The notes below the pieces were generated by a model. That model did no database searches. It was not told where the DNA came from and saw only the letters and a program-made list of their open reading frames with translations. This document shows positions 9,711 to 16,633 of a stretch of 64,000 nucleotides of DNA, piece by piece. The DNA comes from G963664935 sp963664935 (GTDB lineage: Bacteria; Pseudomonadota; Gammaproteobacteria; Methylococcales; G963664935), in NCBI GenBank assembly GCA_963664935.2, contig CAXXSE010000007.1, forward strand, positions 744,001-808,000, read 5' to 3'. The position numbers and the translations under genes were made by a program. Numbering within the stretch: position 1 is the first letter of the stretch; the number at the start of each line of letters is the position of its first letter.

Positions 9711-10343
9711 ATGAGAAACAGTTTTGAATTTGAAGCGGAAAGCAGGTCGTCGGTGGGTACGGCTTCGGCGCGTGCTTTGCGTCGTGCGAGCCAAATTCCT
9801 GGCGTAATATATGGGGGTGGGAAACCGCCGGTATTATTGAGTCTGGACCATAATAGTGTGGCTAAGGGCTTGGAAAACGAAGCGGTTTATTCGCACGTGC
9901 TTAAAATAAAGGTAGATGGTCTTGAGGAAGGGGCTGTATTAAAAGATCTTCAGCGTCATCCAAGCAAGCCAATAATTCTTCATATTGATTTTCAACGAGT
10001 ATCCGAAACGCAAAAGTTACGGGTGCGTATACCCCTCCATTTTATTGGGGAAGAAAAAGCGGTTGGTGTAAAGAAGGGGGGTGTCGTGACGCACACTGTA
10101 ACCGATTTGGAGGTTACTTGTTTGCCGGCTGATTTGCCGGAATTTATTGAAGTTGATCTAGCAAGTGTCGATGTAGGGCAATTGGTATCTTTGTCGGGAA
10201 TAGAAATTCCTGAAGGGGTTGTGGTTTTGATGCATGGTGAAAGTCGTGATGTGACTTTAGCCAGTATCCAATTACCACGGGTTGCAAGTAGTGAAGAAAG
10301 TGAGGGTGAAGGAGAGGGTGACGGCGAGGAAGAAACTGAGTAA
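9711..10343 (+). CDS. rplY: 50S ribosomal protein L25, long (Ctc) form
   Basis: 210 residues, the two-domain Ctc/TL5 form that binds 5S rRNA. Seen: an N-terminal L25 domain (ARALRRASQIPGVIYGGG) and a C-terminal beta domain (LEVTCLPADLPEFIEVDL). The tail is very acidic (ESEGEGEGDGEEETE). The order prs-rplY-pth is conserved in gammaproteobacteria. It follows prs by 53 bp with an AGAAGATTAG ribosome binding region. Confidence 0.96.
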   Translation: MRNSFEFEAESRSSVGTASARALRRASQIPGVIYGGGKPPVLLSLDHNSVAKGLENEAVYSHVLKIKVDGLEEGAVLKDLQRHPSKPIILHIDFQRVSETQKLRVRIPLHFIGEEKAVGVKKGGVVTHTVTDLEVTCLPADLPEFIEVDLASVDVGQLVSLSGIEIPEGVVVLMHGESRDVTLASIQLPRVASSEESEGEGEGDGEEETE

Positions 10344-10372
10344 CAAATCGGATCAACTTTATTGATTTAGGG

Positions 10373-10954
10373 GTGGGGTTGGATTCGATCAAGCTGATCG
10401 TGGGGCTCGGAAATCCTGATAAAGCCTATGAGAAAACCCGGCATAATGTTGGGTTTTGGTTTTTAGACGAACTAGCTAAGCGGCATTCAATCAAATTTGC
10501 GCATGCCTCGCAAGTGCAGGGTTTGGTGTCGAAAAGTCATTTTTTTGGTGGAACCGTTCATTTGCTTAAGCCCACAACCTATATGAATCATAGTGGCCGG
10601 TCGGTTAGTTTTTTTACGAATTATTATAAGGTGTCTCCGTGTAACATGTTGGTGGTGCATGATGAAGTGGATTTTGACGTTGGAGTCGTTCGATTTAAAA
10701 AAGATGGGGGCCACGGCGGGCACAATGGGGTGCGGGATATAATCACCTGCTTAAATTTACGCGATTTTTGTCGTTTGAGGATTGGTGTTGGTCGGCCGAG
10801 TTCAAGCGAGCAAGTATCCCGGTATGTGCTGGCTAAACCTCCGGTGCAAGAAGAGAAATCAATTTTTGAGGGGATATCAAAGGCAATGGATCGGTTGCCC
10901 GAGCTATTGCAAGGGGATTATCAAGGCTTCATGAATAGTATGCACGGCGTATAA
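10373..10954 (+). CDS. pth: Peptidyl-tRNA hydrolase
   Basis: 193 residues. Pth releases peptides from prematurely dissociated peptidyl-tRNA. Seen: GLGNP with N14, the catalytic TRHNVGFWF histidine (H24), the TYMNHSG loop and VVHDEVDF with the conserved aspartate. The start is uncertain: GTG 10373 is given, but TTG 10379 has AGGGG five bases upstream and gives MDSIKLIVGLGNP, closer to known N-termini. It is the last protein gene before the tRNA-tuf operon. Confidence 0.95.
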   Translation: MGLDSIKLIVGLGNPDKAYEKTRHNVGFWFLDELAKRHSIKFAHASQVQGLVSKSHFFGGTVHLLKPTTYMNHSGRSVSFFTNYYKVSPCNMLVVHDEVDFDVGVVRFKKDGGHGGHNGVRDIITCLNLRDFCRLRIGVGRPSSSEQVSRYVLAKPPVQEEKSIFEGISKAMDRLPELLQGDYQGFMNSMHGV

Positions 10955-10976
10955 AAGCTTGGATTTAAACTTGCTA

Positions 10977-11005
10977 TTGACATTATAATTTTCTTGGTTG
11001 ATAAT
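10977..11005 (+). promoter_or_regulatory. Strong sigma-70 promoter for the tRNA-tuf operon
   Basis: The -35 box TTGACA (10977-10982) is a perfect consensus. It is followed by 17 bases and the -10 box GATAAT (11000-11005). Transcription would start near 11012, about 10 bases before tRNA-Tyr. The position suits a stable-RNA promoter driving tRNA-Tyr, tRNA-Gly, tRNA-Thr and tuf. Confidence 0.8.
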
Positions 11006-11021
11006 TACCGGCTTTCGTGAC

Positions 11022-11103
11022 GGAGGGGTTCCCGAGTGGCCAAAGGGATCAGACTGTAAATCTGACGGCTCCGCCTTCGGAGGTTCAAATCCTCCCCCCT
11101 CCA
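11022..11103 (+). tRNA. tRNA-Tyr (GTA)
   Basis: 82 bases. The acceptor arms GGAGGGG and CCCCTCC pair fully. Anticodon GTA at 11056-11058, and a long class II variable arm as expected for Tyr. The discriminator A is followed by CCG, so a full CCA is not encoded, unlike the other four tRNAs here; the end must be completed by tRNA nucleotidyltransferase. Confidence 0.96.
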
Positions 11104-11177
11104 CCGGTAGATGGGGTTCGTATAAGAATATCGGGTAAATTTAGTGGCCTTTCGTTGGTTTCCTTGCGGCGAGAATT

Positions 11178-11251
<74 letters not shown>

Positions 11252-11373
11252 TGCCGTAGACTGGATAACAGAACCCGACGCTAGAGAGTCATACGAATCC
11301 TGAACGTAGACGGTTTAAATAAGCTTTTTTACGAATAGGGATATTAAACTAATCTGGCTGTTGGTTTCTAGAG

Positions 11374-11449
<76 letters not shown>

Positions 11450-11500
11450 GTTTTTGAATGCATAAAAATGAGTGCTCTTTTTTTGAGGGGGAAATAGTTG

Positions 11501-12691
11501 ATGTCCAAAGCAAAGTTTAAAAGGTCTAAGCCGCATGTGAATGTGGGCACGATTGGTCATGTCGATCACGGTAAGACGACATTGACGGCGGCATTGACCA
11601 AAGTAATGGCGGAGGCGCACGGAGGAGATTTTACGGCCTACGATCAAATCGACAACGCACCCGAGGAACGCGAGCGGGGTATAACCATTGCGACGGCGCA
11701 TGTGGAGTATGAGTCGGTGAAACGCCACTACGCGCATGTTGATTGTCCTGGGCACGCGGATTATGTAAAAAACATGATTACCGGAGCGGCGCAGATGGAC
11801 GGAGCGATTTTGGTGTGCTCGGCGGCGGATGGCCCGATGCCCCAAACCCGTGAACATATATTGCTGGCGCGTCAGGTTGGTGTGCCCTATGTCGTCGTCT
11901 ATATGAATAAGGCGGACATGGTGGACGACGACGAATTGATCGAGCTGGTCGAAATGGAAATTCGGGAGTTATTGGATAGCTATGAATTTCCTGGAGACGA
12001 TACACCGGTGATCGTGGGTTCGGCATTAAAGGCTCTGGAAGGGGATACCAGTGACATTGGTATTCCGTCGGTGATAAAGCTGGTGGAGGCTTTGGACGAT
12101 TATATCCCTGAGCCGGAGCGGGCCTTGGATAAAGCCTTTTTGATGCCGATTGAGGATGTATTCTCGATTTCCGGGCGCGGTACGGTAGTGACGGGAAGGA
12201 TTGATCGGGGCAAGGTCAATATCAGCGATGATGTGGAAATTGTTGGGATCAAGGACACGATGAAAACCGTATGCACCGGGGTTGAGATGTTTCGAAAGTT
12301 ATTGGACGAAGGATTGGCGGGGGATAACGTCGGTGTATTGTTGCGAGGGATCAAGCGTGAGGATGTCGAGCGTGGCCAGGTATTAGCGAAGCCCGGATCG
12401 ATCAACCCGCATACCTATTTTGAGGCGGAGATTTATGTGTTATCGAAAGATGAGGGTGGACGGCATACCCCGTTTTTCAATGGATACCGTCCCCAATTTT
12501 ATTTTAGGACGACGGATGTAACCGGATCGGTTGAGTTGCCTGAAGGTACTGAGATGGTGATGCCTGGGGATAATATTCAAGTTACGGTGAAGCTGATAGC
12601 GCCGATTGCGATGGAAGATGGGTTACGGTTCGCGGTGCGTGAAGGGGGTCGTACCGTGGGTGCTGGCGTGGTCTCAAAGATTATCGAATAG
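11501..12691 (+). CDS. tuf: Elongation factor Tu, copy 1
   Basis: 396 residues. EF-Tu brings aminoacyl-tRNA to the ribosome as a GTP complex. Seen: the P-loop GHVDHGKTT, DCPGHADY, and NKADMVDD as the NKxD guanine motif; domains 2 and 3 complete. ATG 11501 is chosen over the adjacent TTG 11498 because of the SKAKFKR N-terminus and a GAGGGGGAAATAG ribosome binding region. By eye it is identical in DNA sequence to the second tuf gene from codon 6 to the stop. It is cotranscribed with the upstream tRNAs. Confidence 0.98.
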   Translation: MSKAKFKRSKPHVNVGTIGHVDHGKTTLTAALTKVMAEAHGGDFTAYDQIDNAPEERERGITIATAHVEYESVKRHYAHVDCPGHADYVKNMITGAAQMDGAILVCSAADGPMPQTREHILLARQVGVPYVVVYMNKADMVDDDELIELVEMEIRELLDSYEFPGDDTPVIVGSALKALEGDTSDIGIPSVIKLVEALDDYIPEPERALDKAFLMPIEDVFSISGRGTVVTGRIDRGKVNISDDVEIVGIKDTMKTVCTGVEMFRKLLDEGLAGDNVGVLLRGIKREDVERGQVLAKPGSINPHTYFEAEIYVLSKDEGGRHTPFFNGYRPQFYFRTTDVTGSVELPEGTEMVMPGDNIQVTVKLIAPIAMEDGLRFAVREGGRTVGAGVVSKIIE

Positions 12692-12733
12692 TTCTCAATA
12701 CATTTAATGCCATCATAAGGTTTTAGCTTATAC

Positions 12734-12809
<76 letters not shown>

Positions 12810-12853
12810 GTTGGCGAGTATCTGAAATTTTAATATAGGTCGGGAATTTATTA

Positions 12854-13231
12854 ATGTCTGTTCAGTCGGAACCAGTTTCTTCGGTTTTGGATTCAATTAA
12901 GCTGTTATTTTCTCTAGTGCTGGTGGTATCGGCGATTGGTGGTTTTTATTACTACGGGGAATACTCTTTACTTTATCGTGTTTTAGGCCTAATTGGTATT
13001 TGCGTCATTTCGCTTGCCCTGAGTCTTACGACACCCCAAGGGCAAACGCTTTGGGGTTTTTGTACGGATGCTAGAGCTGAAATAAGAAAAGTTGTTTGGC
13101 CTACCCGGGCTGAAACCGTGCAAACAACCTTAATTGTTATGTTAATGGTAACGGTTGTAGGGATTATTCTTTGGTTGCTTGATATGTTTTTCCTTTGGGG
13201 CGTGCGGTTGTTGACGGGTCAGGGTAGCTAA
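12854..13231 (+). CDS. secE: Protein translocase subunit SecE
   Basis: 125 residues, the long enterobacterial-type SecE. Seen: two N-terminal hydrophobic segments (about 15-35 and 40-58), a conserved cytoplasmic amphipathic stretch (ARAEIRKVVWPTRAE) and a third membrane segment (about 90-115). It stabilises SecY in the inner-membrane translocon. nusG follows after 1 bp; the pair is nearly always co-transcribed. Confidence 0.96.
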   Translation: MSVQSEPVSSVLDSIKLLFSLVLVVSAIGGFYYYGEYSLLYRVLGLIGICVISLALSLTTPQGQTLWGFCTDARAEIRKVVWPTRAETVQTTLIVMLMVTVVGIILWLLDMFFLWGVRLLTGQGS

Positions 13232-13232
13232 T

Positions 13233-13766
13233 ATGGCATTGCGTTGGTATGTCGTTCACGCCTATTCGAATTACGAACACAGGGTTAAGCGCTCGCTCGA
13301 AGAGCTGATCAAACGTGAGGGTTTGGATCAATATTTTGGAGAGGTTTTGGTGCCAACCGAGGAGGTCGTTGAAATGCGGATGGGGCAGCAGCGAAAGAGT
13401 GACCGTAAGTTTTTCCCCGGGTATGTGCTGGTGCAAATGGAGTTGAATGATGAAACCTGGCATATGGTCAAAAGTGTGCCTCGGGTTTTGGGGTTTATCG
13501 GAGGTACTTCAGATCGGCCCGCACCGATTACCGATCAAGAAGCGAATAAGATCTTAAATAGCGTAGAAGAAGGTGTTAATAAACCACGGCCCAAGGTTTT
13601 GTTTGAGCCGGGAGAGGTGGTTCGTATCATTGACGGTCCATTTAAGGATTTTAATGGTGTGGTCGAAGAGGTCAATTACGAAAAAAATAAATTGACTGTG
13701 TCTGTGTCTATTTTCGGTAGGACTACGCCGGTCGAATTAGATTTTGGACAGGTTGAGAAAGGTTAA
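13233..13766 (+). CDS. nusG: Transcription termination/antitermination protein NusG
   Basis: 177 residues. NusG binds RNA polymerase and links it to Rho or to ribosomal protein S10. Seen: N-terminal NGN domain (RWYVVHAYSNYEHRVKRSLE, later FFPGYVLVQM) and C-terminal KOW domain (FEPGEVVRIIDGPFKDFNGVVEEV). Length matches the family. It forms a secE-nusG unit directly upstream of rplK. Confidence 0.97.
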   Translation: MALRWYVVHAYSNYEHRVKRSLEELIKREGLDQYFGEVLVPTEEVVEMRMGQQRKSDRKFFPGYVLVQMELNDETWHMVKSVPRVLGFIGGTSDRPAPITDQEANKILNSVEEGVNKPRPKVLFEPGEVVRIIDGPFKDFNGVVEEVNYEKNKLTVSVSIFGRTTPVELDFGQVEKG

Positions 13767-13856
13767 GAGCCTCGGGCGGCTGCTTCCAAGGGATCTTTCG
13801 GTTTTGTTATCTAGGAGGGGCTTGTGTGGGGCTTGAACCCGTTAGGAGTGAAGTGA

Positions 13857-14288
13857 ATGGCAAAAAAAGTTGAAGCTTTTATTAAACTACAGGTAAAAGC
13901 GGGTGAGGCGAATCCAAGCCCACCGGTTGGGCCGGCTCTCGGCCAGCACGGCGTTAACATCATGGAATTTTGTAAAGCGTTTAATGCCCAGACTCAGAGC
14001 ACGGAAAAAGGGATGCTGATTCCGGTCATTATTACGGTTTATAGTGATCGCAGTTTTACATTTATTACAAAAACGCCGCCCGCCTCGGTGTTATTACGAA
14101 AAGCAATGGGGTTGGAGAAAGGAAGCAGTACACCCAATACAGTCAAGGTAGGGGAGGTCTCGCGCGAGCAGCTAGAGGAAATTGCGAAAACAAAGATGCC
14201 CGATTTAAACGCGATTAATCTGGATGCCGCGGTTCGAACCATAGCGGGTAGCGCGAGAAGTATGGGTTTAAATGTGGAGGATGAATGA
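13857..14288 (+). CDS. rplK: 50S ribosomal protein L11
   Basis: 143 residues. L11 binds the GTPase-associated region of 23S rRNA and is needed for RelA activation. Seen: the proline-rich N-terminal domain (PSPPVGPALGQHGVNIMEFC) and the C-terminal RNA-binding domain (DLNAINLDAAVRTIAGSARSMG). Its stop overlaps the rplA start. A clear AGGAG precedes the ATG. Confidence 0.98.
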   Translation: MAKKVEAFIKLQVKAGEANPSPPVGPALGQHGVNIMEFCKAFNAQTQSTEKGMLIPVIITVYSDRSFTFITKTPPASVLLRKAMGLEKGSSTPNTVKVGEVSREQLEEIAKTKMPDLNAINLDAAVRTIAGSARSMGLNVEDE

Positions 14289-14983
14289 TGGCGAAAATAT
14301 CCAAAAGAATAAAAACTTTCCAAGATAAAGCTGATCGTTTAAACCAATATACAATCGAAGATGCGATCAAACTTTTAAAGGAATTATCTACCGTTAAATT
14401 CAAAGAATCGGTGGATGTCAGCGTTAATTTAGGTGTTGACCCCCGAAAATCGGATCAAGCAGTGCGTAGCTCCACGGTTTTACCGAACGGTACTGGTAAG
14501 AGTGTTCGAGTCGCCGTTTTTGCCGCTGGTGAGAACGCGGAAGCTGCAAAGGTGGCTGGGGCGGATATCGTTGGAATGGATGATTTGGCGGAAGTCATAA
14601 AGGGGGGCGATCTAAATTTCGATGTGGTGATTGCTTCACCCGATACCATGCGGATTGTGGGGAAGCTGGGGCAGATTTTGGGTCCACGAGGTCTCATGCC
14701 TAACCCGAAGGTTGGTACGGTTACGCCGGATGTGGCGGCCGCTGTCAGGAATGCAAAAGCGGGCCAAGTACGGTATCGAACTGACAAAGCGGGCATTATT
14801 CACTGCGGAATCGGAAAAATCGATTTTGAAATTAATGCGTTGAAGGAAAACCTAGATGCGTTGTTGGTCGATTTAAAAAAAGTCAAGCCGAGTTCGGCTA
14901 AGGGCGTGTACATGAAAAAAATCATTGTATCAACCACGATGGGCCCTGGCCTTTGGGTTGATCCGGCGAGCGTTTCTGTATAA
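14288..14983 (+). CDS. rplA: 50S ribosomal protein L1
   Basis: 231 residues from the second of two adjacent ATG codons (14285 and 14288), which gives the usual MAKISKRI start. L1 binds 23S rRNA at the stalk next to the E site and can repress its own operon. Seen: the conserved block LGQILGPRGLMPNPKVGTVT. It overlaps the rplK stop, implying coupled translation. A MITE copy begins 6 bp after its stop. Confidence 0.98.
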   Translation: MAKISKRIKTFQDKADRLNQYTIEDAIKLLKELSTVKFKESVDVSVNLGVDPRKSDQAVRSSTVLPNGTGKSVRVAVFAAGENAEAAKVAGADIVGMDDLAEVIKGGDLNFDVVIASPDTMRIVGKLGQILGPRGLMPNPKVGTVTPDVAAAVRNAKAGQVRYRTDKAGIIHCGIGKIDFEINALKENLDALLVDLKKVKPSSAKGVYMKKIIVSTTMGPGLWVDPASVSV

Positions 14984-14989
14984 GTGATG

Positions 14990-15107
14990 TAACTGTTCAG
15001 ATTGCCCCTGAAATTCGTCAGTTCAAGGCGGAAAATGTGAGTTTACACGTGTAAATGATCATTTTTTAACGTAGAAATGGCGGATTTCAGGGGTGAGTTG
15101 AATAGTT
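14990..15107. repeat. 118-bp long-hairpin MITE, copy 1 (rplA-rplJ gap)
   Basis: Terminal inverted repeats TAACTGTTCAG and (rough) TTGAATAGTT extend inward as CCCCTGAAAT and ATTTCAGGGG, so the whole unit can fold on itself. The tip is the perfect palindrome TTTACACGTGTAAA. There is no coding content. It separates rplA from the L10 leader and belongs to the same family as 15878, 16478, 51302 and 56891. Confidence 0.85.
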
Positions 15108-15146
15108 GCTTGGCGACAAGACTTTGGGTTACCGCGGTGTTGGTAA

Positions 15147-15215
15147 CCGTCAAAGACCGCGGGTGTGCAGGTGCACTTAATATTTTAGCCTGCGTAGGCG
15201 GTGGATTGGATCTGG
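15147..15215 (+). promoter_or_regulatory. L10 leader RNA (rplJ autoregulatory element)
   Basis: The segment GTCAAAGACCGCGGGTG, an AACT/CTTAA-type internal part, then GCCTGCGTAGGCGGTG closely resembles the enterobacterial rplJ leader as I remember it (GTCAAAGACCGCAGG...CCTGCGTAGACGGTGA). The paired arms ACCGC and GCGGT close the structure. In the known system the L10-(L12)4 complex binds this leader and represses rplJL translation. Limits are approximate; the assignment is from memory of the family. Confidence 0.75.
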
Positions 15216-15315
15216 GGAGTAACCGGTAAAATGAAAACCGTTACGGGTGTATGGTAATACGATAATTTTCTTTTATTGTATTACTGTTCAGTTTTATTCT
15301 AGGAGGTATTTGCAA

Positions 15316-15843
15316 ATGGCATTGAGCTTAGATCAGAAAAAAACGGTTGTCGCTGAAGTTTCGGCTATCGCCAATGAAGCAATTTCGGCGGTTGCGGCGG
15401 AATATAGAGGTCTTTCGGTAACCGAGCTTACGGAGCTTCGTAGAAACGCGCGGAATATGGGAGTTTATCTTCGAGTTGTGAAGAATGCCCTCGCGCGCAA
15501 GGCGATTGACGGTACTGAATTCGAATGTATGAAGGAAGGATTGCTGGGGCCCTTAATCCTTGCATTTTCTAAAGAGGAGCCTGGCGCCGCCGCTCGCTTG
15601 ATCACGGAGTTTAGCAAAGATCACGATAAGCTTGAGCCGAAAATCGGAGCAATCGGTGGTCGCCTTTATGGGGCAGCCGATCTTGATCGTCTCGCGGCGC
15701 TTCCAAATCGCAATCAAGCCTTGAGTATGTTGATGGCGGTCATGAAGGCTCCGGTGGAAAAATTCGTGCGGACATTGGCTGAGCCACACTCGAAGTTGGT
15801 GCGTACTGTTGCCGCGGTAAGAGACCAAAAGCAAGCGGCATAA
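15316..15843 (+). CDS. rplJ: 50S ribosomal protein L10
   Basis: 175 residues. L10 anchors the L7/L12 stalk. ATG 15316 is chosen because of the strong AGGAGG box at 15301-15306 and the usual MALSLDQKK N-terminus; the open frame extends upstream to 15247 only by chance. Seen: AEYRGLSVTELTELRRNARN and the C-terminal helix that binds L12 dimers. The upstream L10 leader suggests autoregulation with L12. Confidence 0.97.
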   Translation: MALSLDQKKTVVAEVSAIANEAISAVAAEYRGLSVTELTELRRNARNMGVYLRVVKNALARKAIDGTEFECMKEGLLGPLILAFSKEEPGAAARLITEFSKDHDKLEPKIGAIGGRLYGAADLDRLAALPNRNQALSMLMAVMKAPVEKFVRTLAEPHSKLVRTVAAVRDQKQAA

Positions 15844-15877
15844 AAGCTTCAATTTGTAACTATTTAGCTTAGCTACC

Positions 15878-15995
15878 TAACTGTTCAGATTTTCCCTGAT
15901 TTGTTTCAGCACATGGCGAAAGGGCGCAGTTTACAGTTGTAAATGAGCACTTTTAACGCAGTTATGGAGCAAATCAGGAGTGAACTGAATAGTTA
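15878..15995. repeat. 118-bp long-hairpin MITE, copy 2 (rplJ-rplL gap)
   Basis: The ends TAACTGTTCAG and CTGAATAGTTA are inverted repeats with one mismatch. The tip is TTTACAGTTGTAAA. It has the same length and layout as copy 1 but its own base changes (TTTCCCTGAT left arm, ATCAGGAGTG right arm), so the copies are not fresh duplicates. It lies between two genes that must be made at a 1:4 ratio. Confidence 0.85.
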
Positions 15996-16027
15996 GTGTC
16001 AATTATTTAATTATTAGAGGTGTAATT

Positions 16028-16402
16028 ATGGCGGTTTCGCAAGAAGAAATTTTAGAGGCTATCTCGAGTATGAGCGTAATGGAAGTTGTGGATTTGATTT
16101 CCGCTATGGAAGAGAAATTTGGCGTATCAGCCGCGGCGGCCGTCGCGGCGGCTCCTGCCGCGAATGATGCTCCAGTCGCTGCCGAGGAGAAGACCGAGTT
16201 TGATGTGGTAATGAGCAGTTTTGGATCGAATAAGGTTTCGGTGATCAAAGCAGTTCGCAAAATCACTGGCTTAGGGTTAAAGGAGGCCAAGGCGCAAGTT
16301 GAAAGCGCCCCGGTAACGATCAAAGAAGGGGCCAGCAAGGAAGAAGCCGAGGAAATTAAAAAGGAACTTGAGGAGGCTGGAGCCCAAGTGGAAATCAAAT
16401 AA
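16028..16402 (+). CDS. rplL: 50S ribosomal protein L7/L12
   Basis: 124 residues. L12 dimers form the mobile stalk that recruits translational GTPases. Seen: N-terminal dimerisation helices (SMSVMEVVDLISAMEEKFG), an Ala-rich hinge (about 36-53) and the globular C-terminal domain (VSVIKAVRKITGLGLKEAKAQVE, read in two parts). The ribosome binding region is TTAGAGGTGTAATT, directly after MITE copy 2. Confidence 0.98.
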   Translation: MAVSQEEILEAISSMSVMEVVDLISAMEEKFGVSAAAAVAAAPAANDAPVAAEEKTEFDVVMSSFGSNKVSVIKAVRKITGLGLKEAKAQVESAPVTIKEGASKEEAEEIKKELEEAGAQVEIK

Positions 16403-16477
16403 TCCAGGCTCATTTTTTTATTCCCGCGGAGTAGGCTGGCGGTCAAAGATCGTTAGCCTTTCGTGCGTGTTGGATCG

Positions 16478-16596
16478 TAACTGTTCAGATTGCCCCTGAA
16501 TTTCGTCAGTTCAAGGCGAAAAATGTGAGTTTACAACTGTAAATGATCATTTTTTAATGTAGAAATAGCGGATTTCAGGGGCGGGTTGGATAGTTA
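16478..16596. repeat. 118/119-bp long-hairpin MITE, copy 3 (rplL-rpoB gap)
   Basis: Starts TAACTGTTCAGATTGCCCC and ends GGTTGGATAGTTA. The inner arms CCTGAATTTCG and GATTTCAGGGG are nearly the same as in copy 1. The tip TTTACAACTGTAAA is a perfect palindrome. It ends 37 bp before the rpoB start, in the place where the enterobacterial operon carries its rplL-rpoB attenuator and RNase III site. Confidence 0.85.
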
Positions 16597-16633
16597 CGTT
16601 GGGTTTTTATTGTGATCTGAGGTCAGGAACAAT

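Noticed and set aside
10904..11104. Minus-strand frame covering tRNA-Tyr
   Set aside because: The start of the peptide (GGGFEPPKAEPSDLQSDPFG) is the usual artefact of translating a tRNA gene backwards; the real feature is the tRNA.
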